Shown here one piece after another: positions 54,052-62,409 of a stretch of DNA of 64,000 bases. Every line of letters starts with the position of its first letter. Position 1 is the stretch's first letter. The stretch covers positions 248,001-312,000 of the forward strand of contig NZ_AZUI01000001.1 in NCBI RefSeq assembly GCF_000526995.1, given 5' to 3'. The stretch comes from Lacrimispora indolis DSM 755 (GTDB lineage Bacteria > Bacillota > Clostridia > Lachnospirales > Lachnospiraceae). A program made the translations under genes and the position numbers. The notes beneath the pieces were generated by a model. That model was not told the origin of the DNA. It made no database searches and saw only the letters and a list, made by a program, of their open reading frames with translations.

Positions 54052-54086
54052 AAAAGGGCCGCTGCTTAGTCTGCAGCAGGCCTTTT
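54052..54086 (+). terminator. terminator after azlCD
   Basis: AAAAGGGCCGCTGC pairs with GCAGCAGGCCTTTT (one bulged A) around 7 bases, about 120 bases after the azlD stop. Confidence 0.7.
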
Positions 54087-54283
54087 AAAACCTATGGCGC
54101 ACCAAATAAAAACGAAATATTTCCCTTCAGTTCGCAGTGATCTGTTTTCTAACAAACCTGTCTTTCAATACATATATTAAGATATAAAGGAGTACAAACA
54201 TCCTTTATATTCTGGTTTTAATCAAAAACAGAATTGCTATTTACAGAAACCAAATTTTCGCACCTCAACAGGAGGGAATTATA

Positions 54284-55237
54284 ATGAGTAATTGTAGAAA
54301 TAGGGACGATAATTATTACCAAGATGAACGCAATTGTTGTCCTGGACCACAAGGACCCAGAGGCTGCCAGGGACCTACCGGACCAACGGGACCAAGAGGC
54401 TGTCCAGGACCTACCGGGCCGACCGGACCAAGAGGCTGTCCAGGACCTACCGGGCCAACTGGGCCTCAGGGACCGCAGGGATTACAAGGACCTCAAGGGC
54501 CTCAGGGACCTCAAGGACCTCAAGGAATTCAAGGACCTACCGGGCCTCAGGGACCTCAGGGATTACAGGGACCTACCGGACCAACGGGTGCTACCGGCGC
54601 TACCGGTGCTACGGGTGCTCAGGGACCAGTTGGGCCTATCGGACCTCAAGGGCCTCAGGGATTACAGGGACCTACCGGGCCAACGGGCGCTACCGGTGCT
54701 ACGGGTGCTACGGGTGCTCAGGGGCCCATTGGACCTACCGGGCCTCAAGGACCTCAGGGTATACAGGGACCTACCGGACCAACGGGTCCACAAGGAGAAA
54801 CCACAATTGCATACGGGGGACTCTTTTCAATTGTACCCCAGTCATTTACCTTTACCGCCGCAGATCAGGTATCACAGGTTGCTCTGGCAACCCAGATGCC
54901 TTCTTCCAACGTCGTTCTTGGCAGTAATACGATTCAAGTTAGTCTCTCTGGTTTTTACGAGGTAAACTTCATGATTCGTTTCGCCCCAGCTGCAACGACT
55001 ACAACAATTAATGCCGGAGTGCGTTTTAACGGAGGAAGCACGTTCCTTACTTCTACTCTGCAATCCGTTCTTTTGTCTCTCACGGAAAATACCATCATCC
55101 AGGGGAGTGTCATTCTGGCGCTAGGTGCGGGCTCAGTCCTCGATTTGGCACTGCAGTCAACGGGACCTGTGACAGTCAGCCTGGCAGCCAATGCGAACGC
55201 ATCGCTTAGTGTCAAACTGCTTCAGCTTGCACCTTAG
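54284..55237 (+). CDS. collagen-like G-X-Y repeat protein, exosporium/BclA type
   Basis: ATG 54284 after CAGGAGGGAATTATA. The 317 residues start with a Cys/Asp/Asn-rich head ([20 protein letters not shown]). About 50 Gly-X-Y triplets follow (residues 21-168, mostly GPT, GPQ, GAT). The globular C-terminal domain is about 140 residues ([44 protein letters not shown]). This architecture matches the BclA/BclB spore-surface glycoproteins, whose Thr-rich collagen stalks are glycosylated and trimerise through the C-terminal jelly-roll. No signal peptide is present, as expected for a mother-cell-assembled spore protein. The DNA of the stalk is highly repetitive and prone to length change. Confidence 0.88.
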   Translation: MSNCRNRDDNYYQDERNCCPGPQGPRGCQGPTGPTGPRGCPGPTGPTGPRGCPGPTGPTGPQGPQGLQGPQGPQGPQGPQGIQGPTGPQGPQGLQGPTGPTGATGATGATGAQGPVGPIGPQGPQGLQGPTGPTGATGATGATGAQGPIGPTGPQGPQGIQGPTGPTGPQGETTIAYGGLFSIVPQSFTFTAADQVSQVALATQMPSSNVVLGSNTIQVSLSGFYEVNFMIRFAPAATTTTINAGVRFNGGSTFLTSTLQSVLLSLTENTIIQGSVILALGAGSVLDLALQSTGPVTVSLAANANASLSVKLLQLAP

Positions 55238-55305
55238 TATTATACTTTTGCAGCACTGTATCCATGAGCGTAAGCTTAGCAATATGATAAAGAGTTAAAT
55301 GAAAC

Positions 55306-55338
55306 AGCCTGAATGGAGTGCCTCCATTCAGGCTGTTC
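55306..55338 (+). terminator. terminator of the collagen-like gene
   Basis: AGCCTGAATGGAG and CTCCATTCAGGCT pair perfectly around 3 bases, followed by GTTCTTT. It sits inside the 3' extension of the minus-strand IS30 remnant. Confidence 0.7.
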
Positions 55339-55619
55339 TTTGGCAGATAGTCCGGGCAGATATCAATACAGCTTTTACATTCTCTGGCAGGCGTGTAACA
55401 GCTTTTACAAAGATTAGTACAATCCAAACCATTGCACAGAAAACGAATCTGGCATTCTCTTTTTCTGTTACATGGAAGAGGTTTCCAGACCTCGCTTCGT
55501 TTTGGAGAAAAGCGGTTGCGCTTCACTTCTTTCAAAACAGTAGCGGGGTCTTTCTCAATCCATATGCGCTGGGTCATGGTCAAGTGTTTCCGGTTGTAAG
55601 TTTTATTCTTAGAATTCAT
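55335..55619 (-). pseudogene. IS30-family transposase fragment
   Basis: The frame from ATG 55619 (after CAGGAGGTATACACA) begins MNSKNKTYNRKHLTMTQRIW. It continues IEKDPATVLKEVKRNRFSP and then a Cys-rich part (CNRKRECQIRFLCNGLDCTN, LCKSCYTPARECKSCIDICP). This is the N-terminal region of IS30 transposases. The usual 15-20 residues between the IWIEK and KDPATV parts are missing, and the catalytic DDE domain is absent. The open frame runs on to 55212 over non-homologous sequence. Clearly a dead copy. Confidence 0.65.
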
Positions 55620-55652
55620 TGTGTATACCTCCTGAAAATATGGAGGATCCAC

Positions 55653-55785
55653 TGCCAAAAACATCATAACATAAAACGGTGTGTAAGACTAACATCATGC
55701 AGAATGAATTTACCTTTACAAACTGAAGTTAGTCCTACAATCATGAAGTTAGAATTAAATTTTATATGCCAAAAACATCATAACA
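55653..55785. repeat. 19-bp direct repeat pair with inner inverted repeat
   Basis: TGCCAAAAACATCATAACA occurs at 55653-55671 and again at 55767-55785. Between them GACTAAC (55687-55693) and GTTAGTC (55728-55734) form an inverted repeat. It may be a duplication left by an insertion, or part of the control region of the epimerase gene. Confidence 0.5.
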
Positions 55786-55804
55786 ATAAAAAAGCAAGTA
55801 ACTG

Positions 55805-55835
55805 TTGACTTAAAGTTAGCGTTAAGGTTTATAAT
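55805..55835 (+). promoter_or_regulatory. MerR-type promoter of the epimerase gene
   Basis: TTGACT (55805-55810) and TATAAT (55830-55835) are 19 bases apart, and the spacer contains the inverted repeat CTTAAAGTTAGCGTTAAGG. This over-long spacer with a central dyad is the mark of promoters activated by MerR-family regulators of the AdhR/NmlR kind. No MerR gene lies in the window. Confidence 0.6.
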
Positions 55836-55896
55836 TATCACACAGTATTACTGCCAAATAACATACATCCACAATAAAGAAAGGAATTATTGGTAT

Positions 55897-56748
55897 ATGA
55901 AGAAAATAGTGATAACCGGAACCGCGGGTCTTCTTGGCTCCTATGTAGTTAAGCACTTTTTAGAACAGGGATATGAGGTTTTGAGTGCAGACAAAATAAA
56001 ACCGGCTGAGTCTTTGACACGGCATATGACGGCAGACTTAACCAATTTGGGCGAGTGTTATGGAATTTTAGAAGGCGCCTATGCAGTGATCCATCTTGCT
56101 GCAATCCCTTCCGCATACATTTATCCCAATGAGGTGACATTTCAAAATAATGTAACAGGTACATACAATATTCTCGAAGCAGCGGCAGGATTAGGAATTA
56201 CAAAAGCGGTTATTGCCTCCAGCGAATGTACTTACGGTATCTGCAACTCTCGTCAGGGGCTGGCACCTGTTTACGTCCCCATAGATGAAGAACATCCTAC
56301 ACTTCCCGAAGATAGTTATGGCCTTGGAAAGATTGTTGGTGAAACGATTGCTGATGCCATTCACCGACGCTGCGGAATGCAGATTGTCTCGTTTCGGATC
56401 GGCAATATTATAAGCAAAGAAAAGTATTTAAACTTCCCTGGCTTTATTCATGACTCAAAAAAACGAAAACAACTTATGTGGAATTATATTGATGCCCGTG
56501 ATATTGCTGTGGCCTGCCGCCTTGCCATCGAAAAAGAGGGACTCGGTTCTATTGTAATGAATCTCGCCGCTGATGATAACTGTATGGACATCAAAAGTTG
56601 TGATCTGATGAGAGCTGAATATCCAGATGTGACCGACATTCGTACACCAATTGATGAGTATCAGACTTTATATTCCAATGAAAAAGCCAAAAACATCTTA
56701 GGCTGGAAACCTGTTCATTTCTGGAGAGACAACGTACCTCAAGGATAA
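55897..56748 (+). CDS. NAD-dependent epimerase/dehydratase, SDR family
   Basis: ATG 55897 follows AAAGGAATTATTGGTAT, giving 283 residues. It is an extended short-chain dehydrogenase: KKIVITGTAGLLGSYVVKHF with the GxxGxxG nucleotide loop, DLTNLGECYGILEGAYAVIH, and an active-site YGLGK (DSYGLGKIVGETIADAIHRR). Substrate is likely a sugar or reactive carbonyl, the latter hinted by the MerR-type promoter. It is a single-gene unit. Confidence 0.86.
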   Translation: MKKIVITGTAGLLGSYVVKHFLEQGYEVLSADKIKPAESLTRHMTADLTNLGECYGILEGAYAVIHLAAIPSAYIYPNEVTFQNNVTGTYNILEAAAGLGITKAVIASSECTYGICNSRQGLAPVYVPIDEEHPTLPEDSYGLGKIVGETIADAIHRRCGMQIVSFRIGNIISKEKYLNFPGFIHDSKKRKQLMWNYIDARDIAVACRLAIEKEGLGSIVMNLAADDNCMDIKSCDLMRAEYPDVTDIRTPIDEYQTLYSNEKAKNILGWKPVHFWRDNVPQG

Positions 56749-56861
56749 TCCTTAATAAAACGCCGGAGGATAGATTTTACAATCTGCAGGTGCTGTTTGT
56801 CCCTGGTCATCAAGCATACCGGAGAAAACTTCATTTTTGTGATATTGGAATAAACTAAAGC
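56739..56861 (-). pseudogene. possible C-terminal fragment of a LysR regulator
   Basis: A 40-codon open stretch ending KMKFSPVCLMTRDKQHLQIV then KSILRRFIKDYP resembles the last strand and helix of LysR effector domains. There is no start or DNA-binding part, and a stop codon lies directly upstream. It overlaps the 3' end of the epimerase gene. Weak evidence. Confidence 0.35.
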
Positions 56862-57464
56862 TCAACACTGGTTTACAATTACAATAACTGATTCAGCATC
56901 TTCTCAAGGAGTTCAAAAAGACAGCGAGCCAGGTAATGCGGAAGGAGCAGGCAATACCTGTGCTGTTGTCTCAGGCGCAATCCCACATTTCCGTTACTTC
57001 ATACCAAAACACCTCCCAATATTTTGCATATGAACATGCGTTTACCGATCCCCCCTTTATGCAGCGTAGATTACACCGATTGCAACGGCGTGCAGCTTTT
57101 TGAAAGTATAAATAAAGTTTCTCCGCCGACACGGCAGCTTACCAATCCGCTTTCGGCAATAATAAATCCCTCCACATCGCTCACGTCATCTGTCCTGATT
57201 TTACTCCATCTGTTTGGCTCCTGATTGGCCCGGATACATCTATTTACAGTACCATTACAATAGATTGTCCCTCGTTTTATACAACGGGTTTATGTGATAA
57301 AAATCCCCGGTATGTTATAAACTGGGGCAAATTGGGGACATGATTCTGGTAATTGGGAACAAATCATGTTTTAATTATGAGCCGGAAAGACTATACTCAG
57401 AAAGAACTAAAGATAATATTTATTGAAATCCAGCTTTTCAATACACAAAACAGAGGTGATCTAT
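56862..57464. other. decayed or regulatory stretch before the ibr-like operon
   Basis: No complete gene. A minus-strand open stretch (about 57067-57280) gives a plausible peptide (VEGFIIAESGLVSCRVGGET) without a start codon. A plus-strand 66-codon frame at 57024 lies antisense to it and has no ribosome binding site. The segment is probably scar tissue from earlier insertions. No promoter was found with confidence. Confidence 0.35.
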
Positions 57465-58778
57465 ATGCCCAAAATATATACCTCAGAAGATGTATTAACT
57501 GCAGCAATGAGGCGGATTAACATCGCGTTTTCAAATTTCTCCCACCTATACCTCTGCGTGTCCGGCGGCAAGGACTCGTCCGTCATGCTCCAGCTCTGTG
57601 CATACATAGCCCGGCTGAGGGGCAAAAAATTCAGCGTCCAGTATATTGATCTGGAAGCACAGTATCAGGCTACGATTCATCACATCGAAGAACTGCGCCG
57701 GATGACAGCGGATGTAGTGGACAGGTTTTACTGGTGCTGCCTGCCCCTGTCACTTCGCAACGCAGTATCCGTCATTCAGCCAAAATGGATCTGCTGGGAT
57801 CCAGATGAGCGGGAGAAGTGGGTGCGGGATATGCCGCAATACGCCTGTGTGATAAACGAAGATAACCTGCCAAAAGACTGGATATGGTTTTATCGGGGCA
57901 TGGAGTTTGAAGAATTTACATATCAGTTCAGCCAATGGTTCCAAAAAACCCACGGCAATACTATCGGGGTCGGCATTGCTATCCGGAGCAACGAAAGTCT
58001 TAACCGTCTCAATACCATTATAAGCAAAAGAAAAGAAAGGTATCAGGATTACGGATGGACAACAAAGCTGCGGGTCCCTGGGCCTGATTGCGAAATCTAT
58101 CATTTCTATCCGCTGTACGATTGGCGAACTGAAGATATCTGGGGCGCTGTGAGCCGTTTGGGACTTGCCTATAATGAGATTTATGAGCTGATGTACAAAA
58201 ACGGGGTGAGCATCCATTTGCAGCGGCTCTGCCAGCCATACGGGGATGACCAGCGCAACGGATTGGACCAGTTCCGTGCGCTGGAGTCTGAGACCTGGGA
58301 AAAGGTTGTAAACAGGGTGCATGGCGTGAATTTCGGAAATATCTATGCCAGATCATCACTGCTGGGAAACATGAAGTCTGAGAAGCCCGCAGGACTGACC
58401 TGGCAGCAATATACCGTATTACTGCTTGAAAGCCTCGGCCTTTATTCTCCTGAGCTGAGGGATCACTACCACCGCAAAATAAAGATTTATTTGAAATGGT
58501 GGTCTTCCCATGGATTCCAGCTGGATCACATACCAGACGAAGCCAACCGGGAGCTGGAGGCGAAGAAAAAGATACCATCCTGGAGGCGGATAGCCAGAGC
58601 TATTGAAAAAAATGATTTTTGGCTGCGCCGGCTCAGCTTTGCACCGTCAAAATCAGACGCAGAGCTATTGATTCAGCTTAAAAAGCAATACCAGAATCTT
58701 ATACATTTGGAGGACGCGCAGGACAAGAAGATGCGTGAGATAATCATGGAGGTGGATCATGGAAATACAATGTTTTGA
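57465..58778 (+). CDS. ibrA: IbrA-like PAPS-reductase-family protein (DUF3440)
   Basis: ATG 57465 (MPKIYTSEDVLTAAMRRINI) after CAGAGGTGATCTAT gives 437 residues. The N-type ATP-pyrophosphatase loop is at residues 34-39, in LYLCVSGGKDSSVMLQLCAY. The family block YWCCLPLSLRNAVSVIQPKW then CWDPDEREKWVRDMPQ follows, and YPLYDWRTEDIWGAV later. In E. coli, IbrA with IbrB raises expression of immunoglobulin-binding surface proteins; the chemistry is unproven. The fold adenylates a substrate, as in PAPS reductase, DndC or tRNA thiolases. It overlaps the next gene by 20 bases. An accessory, possibly transferred unit. Confidence 0.85.
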   Translation: MPKIYTSEDVLTAAMRRINIAFSNFSHLYLCVSGGKDSSVMLQLCAYIARLRGKKFSVQYIDLEAQYQATIHHIEELRRMTADVVDRFYWCCLPLSLRNAVSVIQPKWICWDPDEREKWVRDMPQYACVINEDNLPKDWIWFYRGMEFEEFTYQFSQWFQKTHGNTIGVGIAIRSNESLNRLNTIISKRKERYQDYGWTTKLRVPGPDCEIYHFYPLYDWRTEDIWGAVSRLGLAYNEIYELMYKNGVSIHLQRLCQPYGDDQRNGLDQFRALESETWEKVVNRVHGVNFGNIYARSSLLGNMKSEKPAGLTWQQYTVLLLESLGLYSPELRDHYHRKIKIYLKWWSSHGFQLDHIPDEANRELEAKKKIPSWRRIARAIEKNDFWLRRLSFAPSKSDAELLIQLKKQYQNLIHLEDAQDKKMREIIMEVDHGNTMF

Positions 58779-59223
58779 GGGAAAATACGATAAAGCGCTT
58801 TTCTATTCCAAGATGGGGCGCTTTTTCGCCGAGGAGAGATACATTCGGCAAATGCCTTACCTGCGCAACGAACCTGACCGGGTCTGGTTCCTGATCGAAA
58901 GAGAAGGACGGGTCGCCGCTTTTTCATCTCTGCTGATTAAGAGTGAATATATATTATTTTCCACGGAATATGTAGAGACAAAGTACCGAAGGCAAGGTTT
59001 GTTCAAAGCTTTAACAAAAGCCCGGTTCAAATATTGCTGCGAAATTAACATGCCCGTGCATACCTCTACCAACATTGAGTTTATTAAGGATTATTATGTG
59101 AAGCAGGGTTTTAACATATATCGAACCACCAAACACTACTGGTTTTTATGCAGAGAAGGTCAGGAGGACACTTATGAAATTCACAGAAAAGAAAACATCA
59201 GAAACCTGCAATACGGAGCTTGA
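58759..59223 (+). CDS. GNAT acetyltransferase in the ibr-like operon
   Basis: The 154 residues have the acetyl-CoA binding motif A (STEYVETKYRRQGLFKALTK) and the C-terminal beta strands (YYVKQGFNIYRTTKHYWFLC). The start at 58759 lies within the ibrA-like end, and its own last 50 bases overlap the ibrB-like start, so all three are translationally coupled. The acceptor is unknown: protein, nucleotide or small molecule. The invariant placement between the IbrA- and IbrB-like genes suggests a shared pathway rather than a passenger. Confidence 0.8.
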   Translation: MEIQCFEGKYDKALFYSKMGRFFAEERYIRQMPYLRNEPDRVWFLIEREGRVAAFSSLLIKSEYILFSTEYVETKYRRQGLFKALTKARFKYCCEINMPVHTSTNIEFIKDYYVKQGFNIYRTTKHYWFLCREGQEDTYEIHRKENIRNLQYGA

Positions 59224-59845
59224 AAACTGTATTGAAAACATCAGGAATCTTCTTTATCCAATGAAACTGCACGAAAAGATACAGGCTCTGAACAAGATCC
59301 GGCGGGCTTTAAATGAATGTTCCCCGTTTCATGATCCTGTGGATCTGGTGGAGTGGATCCCCGCCAAAAAAATACAGGCGAATGATTACAATCCCAACAA
59401 GGTCGCCCCGGATGAAATGGAGCTGCTTTATACGTCTATCCGCATGGACGATTTTACACAGCCAATCGTATCCTACCGTATCGACAACGATCACTACGAA
59501 ATTACAGACGGATTTCACCGCAACAAAATTGGCAGGTATCCCGACATCGCAAAAAGACGCCATGGTTACTTGCCATTAACCATTATTGACAAACCCCTGG
59601 ATGAACGCATTGGCTCAACGATCCGCCATAACCGGGCGAGAGGAACCCATCAAATCCGTTCTATGAGCGAGATTGTCGTTACGCTGTCAAAAATGGGCTG
59701 GTCCGAGGCCAGAATAGGAAAAAACCTGGGCATGGAGCCGGATGAAATTATCCGCTTAAAACAAATCAGCGGATTGAAGGAAGCGTTTCAAAATCACGAA
59801 TTTTCTAAGTCGTGGACCGAATTTGAGAATAAATATTACAAGTAA
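59174..59845 (+). CDS. ibrB: IbrB-like ParB/sulfiredoxin-domain protein
   Basis: The 223 residues have an N-terminal helical part (1-60). The ParB/Srx-like nucleotide domain covers 62-150: WIPAKKIQANDYNPNKVAPD, FTQPIVSYRIDNDHYEITDG, FHRNKIGRYPDI. A RHNRARGTHQIRSM segment follows, then a helix-turn-helix-like C-terminus (VVTLSKMGWSEARIGKNLGM). ParB/Srx domains bind NTPs and DNA or act as phosphotransferases. With the ATP-pyrophosphatase-like IbrA this suggests nucleic-acid or nucleotide modification, or regulated DNA binding. Convergent with the histidine kinase gene. Confidence 0.84.
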   Translation: MKFTEKKTSETCNTELENCIENIRNLLYPMKLHEKIQALNKIRRALNECSPFHDPVDLVEWIPAKKIQANDYNPNKVAPDEMELLYTSIRMDDFTQPIVSYRIDNDHYEITDGFHRNKIGRYPDIAKRRHGYLPLTIIDKPLDERIGSTIRHNRARGTHQIRSMSEIVVTLSKMGWSEARIGKNLGMEPDEIIRLKQISGLKEAFQNHEFSKSWTEFENKYYK

Positions 59846-59860
59846 AGAATCAGGCCGTCA

Positions 59861-61216
59861 TCAAATTGATGGGGACTTTTCTTTAAAATCCATAAGGTAT
59901 GGGGTCTGAGGCATACAGACCCTGATTTTGAACACTCTCTTTTCCTTATCCGGATCAATTACAACTAAACCTCCAAGGCTTTCAATCGTTTCCTTAATGA
60001 TTCGCAGCCCAAAGCCATGCAAATCCTTGTCCTCTTTCGTTGTCTCCGGTTCATCGCCTTCTATCAATAACTCACCGTTAAAAGAATTGGTTATCTCAAT
60101 GATGACCCAATTCTGATTTCCGTTGCTCTTTACCTCAATGAATCGTTCCTGACCGGACAACTTATTGCAGGCTTCTATTGCGTTGTTAATGATATTTGCA
60201 AAAACACGGACAATGTCCAATTCCGTCATTGGTACAGTTTCCGGAAGATATGCATGTGCGGAAAAATGGATGTTCTTTTCTTCACAAACATCGGCCGCAT
60301 CCTTTAATATGGCATCCAATATAATATTGTCAGAATAGCTTTTGTGAACAAGTACATTCCGCTGCATCGTATCATGGATGCCGTCTAACATTCGTATGGC
60401 TTTTTTATATTCCTGGCGGTTCAGCAAAGCTTTTAAAGAAGCCATCAAATTTTCATAATCGTGCCGAAATGCCCGATAGCTTTCCGTATATTTACGATAG
60501 GATTGATAATGACGCATTTGGCGGGAAAGCTGATCCTGTAATTGATAGGTATACAACTCGTACTCAAACAATTCGGATACCTGAGTCGTATGATGCAGGA
60601 CAAACAGCAACCATAATTTACTGATAATGCAGGCGCCCAGATAAAGTACAGTGAACCAAGCAGAGGATCTGATGTTGTCATAATAACGGCCATCATTAAT
60701 AAGTGTGAGAAACAGCAGTTGGAAAAAAAGGTAAATGACAACGAATTTCAGCTGCCTCCTGTTATGAAGCAAATGCCCGGCCTTTTTATGTGTAACAATC
60801 AACTTGCGGGAAAGTAAATCCCATGCGATTGAAAGCAGCACAACTAATGGAAGCATTACCTGATTCTGGATATCCCGCAAGAAAATGTCTTTGATGCTGG
60901 TATGAAAAATAATGGAATACAGCGAAAAGACTATGCCCATACTGCTGTATAAGGAAAACATGTAGATGCTGCCTACATAAAGAATCTGCATGTAGTTTAC
61001 ATAAAACAGCAAATGGTTGGCCAGCATTACAGAACCTATAATGAGATAAATGGCAAACCGGGGATCCAGCAGCAAATAGGCTGGCACGGCAACACCGATA
61101 TTGACGGCAAGCGCAGCTGCGCCATAAAGCCAATGGCTCCTTTTCGACGGAAACACCGCCTTGTAATCAAGATAGATAAAAACATCATAAATAATGAGTG
61201 AAATAAGCCCTGACAT
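59861..61216 (-). CDS. GHKL sensor histidine kinase, AgrC-like
   Basis: ATG 61216 (MSGLISLIIYDVFIYLDYKA) after GGAAAGGGAGAAAATC gives 451 residues. Six or seven membrane helices occupy 1-220. A coiled linker follows, then the phospho-acceptor His in SYRAFRHDYENLMASLKALL. The ATPase has the N box (ANIINNAIEACNKLSG) and the G box (DLHGFGLRIIKETIESLGGL). This is the HPK10/AgrC type that senses peptides or membrane signals and pairs with LytTR regulators. It overlaps the regulator gene by 32 bases. Confidence 0.9.
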   Translation of the reverse strand: MSGLISLIIYDVFIYLDYKAVFPSKRSHWLYGAAALAVNIGVAVPAYLLLDPRFAIYLIIGSVMLANHLLFYVNYMQILYVGSIYMFSLYSSMGIVFSLYSIIFHTSIKDIFLRDIQNQVMLPLVVLLSIAWDLLSRKLIVTHKKAGHLLHNRRQLKFVVIYLFFQLLFLTLINDGRYYDNIRSSAWFTVLYLGACIISKLWLLFVLHHTTQVSELFEYELYTYQLQDQLSRQMRHYQSYRKYTESYRAFRHDYENLMASLKALLNRQEYKKAIRMLDGIHDTMQRNVLVHKSYSDNIILDAILKDAADVCEEKNIHFSAHAYLPETVPMTELDIVRVFANIINNAIEACNKLSGQERFIEVKSNGNQNWVIIEITNSFNGELLIEGDEPETTKEDKDLHGFGLRIIKETIESLGGLVVIDPDKEKRVFKIRVCMPQTPYLMDFKEKSPSI

Positions 61217-61967
61217 GATTTTCTCCCTTTCCGCAATCATGGATACTGGCGTGACTGACATAATCAACAAAAGCTTTTTTCGTTTGTTGCATATATGTTG
61301 TGCCTACGGTAACTTTTTCACCTGTTTTTAGATATAGAATGTTATTCTGAAATTGAGAAATGTAAAACAAATTCACAATATATGAACGATGAATGCGAAC
61401 GAATCCCTTGTGAAGCAGCTGATTCTCCAATTGCTCCATTGTCGAATAGAAATCAAAGCTTTCTCCTCCATTATAATGAACTGTTATGATTCGTTTCCTG
61501 ATTTCAAAAAAAGAGATATCCTTGACAGGAATTACCTTTTGAGTTGTCCCCGACTCACAAAGGAACATATCGTATTCCTTTTTCAGGGCTAAAGTCATTG
61601 CCCTTAAAAATACTTCCTCAAATTTAGCAGTGGACGTTTTTGATTTCAGCAGATAATGTACCGGAGAAATATCGTAAGCTTTATAAACAAAATCTTCACT
61701 TGTGGTCAGAAAAATGATTTCCGAACTGCATTGAAGTTCTCTTAGTTTCTTTGCCGTTTCAATACCATTCAGTTTACCCATAAGGATATCCAGATAAATG
61801 ATGTCCGCCCGATTGGGTGAATCTGCCAAGTGAAATAACAGCTCTTCCCCGCTGTTGAAGGAGAAAACAATGACCTCCACCCCGTTTTTCTTTGCAATCT
61901 TTTTAATCAACCGGGCATATTCTGCACAGGTATTTTGATTATCATCACATAAAAATATTGTCATCAT
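61185..61967 (-). CDS. LytTR-type response regulator
   Basis: The 260 residues (or 259 from the second Met, 61964) have a receiver domain with the phospho-acceptor Asp in ADIIYLDILMGKLNGIETAK. The LytTR DNA-binding domain covers about 140-240 (VIPVKDISFFEIRKRIITVH; FVRIHRSYIVNLFYISQFQN). It binds short direct repeats upstream of target genes. It is the first gene of the pair; the ribosome binding site GGTTGGTGAATAAT is modest. Possible targets include the secreted and sortase genes on its upstream side. Confidence 0.92.
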   Translation of the reverse strand: MMTIFLCDDNQNTCAEYARLIKKIAKKNGVEVIVFSFNSGEELLFHLADSPNRADIIYLDILMGKLNGIETAKKLRELQCSSEIIFLTTSEDFVYKAYDISPVHYLLKSKTSTAKFEEVFLRAMTLALKKEYDMFLCESGTTQKVIPVKDISFFEIRKRIITVHYNGGESFDFYSTMEQLENQLLHKGFVRIHRSYIVNLFYISQFQNNILYLKTGEKVTVGTTYMQQTKKAFVDYVSHASIHDCGKGENHVRAYFTHYL

Positions 61968-62083
61968 AATTATTCACCAACCTTTCTCTCGGGCGTCATC
62001 TTTATTTCAACAGTACTAAAATATATATTCGCCCTAATTTCAAGTTAAAGACAAATGTTGTACACTCCGGTTTCTCATAAATC

Positions 62084-62212
62084 TTAAAATTGGAAGAAAG
62101 GTCTTTTCGAGTAAACTAAACCTACCATAAAATACCTTTTGATCCCATAAACCGGCCAATATTTCAGTTCGTTTATGATGCTTATGCCCTCTTCCTTACT
62201 TACAAAATGCAT
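62084..62212 (-). CDS. short ORF upstream of the two-component pair, 42 aa
   Basis: MHFVSKEEGISIINELKYWP continues VYGIKRYFMVGLVYSKRP and ends FFQF. It is rich in Tyr/Phe and basic at the end. It begins about five bases after a good promoter, so it would be leaderless. It could be a signal peptide precursor for the AgrC-like kinase or only leader sequence. It has no Cys, unlike AgrD-type lactone peptides. Confidence 0.25.
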   Translation of the reverse strand: MHFVSKEEGISIINELKYWPVYGIKRYFMVGLVYSKRPFFQF

Positions 62213-62216
62213 TAGC

Positions 62217-62245
62217 AGTATAACATATTTTGTATGTATTTACAA
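62217..62245 (-). promoter_or_regulatory. promoter upstream of the two-component genes
   Basis: On the minus strand TTGTAA (62245-62240), 17 bases, TATACT (62222-62217). It is about 250 bases before the response regulator start. Confidence 0.5.
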
Positions 62246-62362
62246 CCTATTGGTATTGACTACATTTTAGGGAGATTCTTCTGTCCGGGCCTTGTATGAC
62301 CGGTACAGCAACCGTTTAAGCAGCTGTGAGCATGATGATCATGGATTGGAAGATTGGAAAAA

Positions 62363-62398
62363 TAAAAAACACCCAAAGGATTCTCATCCTTCGGGTGC
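62363..62398 (-). terminator. terminator of the secreted acidic protein gene
   Basis: On the minus strand CACCCGAAGGAT and ATCCTTTGGGTG pair (one G-T) around GAGA and run into TTTTTTATTTTT, 12 bases past the stop. Confidence 0.85.
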
Positions 62399-62409
62399 TT
62401 ACAGCTATA

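Noticed and set aside
54350..54800. Possible CRISPR-like or satellite repeat array
   Set aside because: The repeats are in-frame coding triplets of the collagen stalk, without unique spacers of constant length.
54324..54965. Two long alternative frames (213 and 197 codons) in the collagen-like gene
   Set aside because: They are produced by the repetitive GGN-rich DNA; only the G-X-Y frame has a proper start and a folded C-terminal domain.
57024..57224. 66-codon plus-strand frame before the ibr-like operon
   Set aside because: No ribosome binding site and antisense to another weak frame; neither is supported enough to call.
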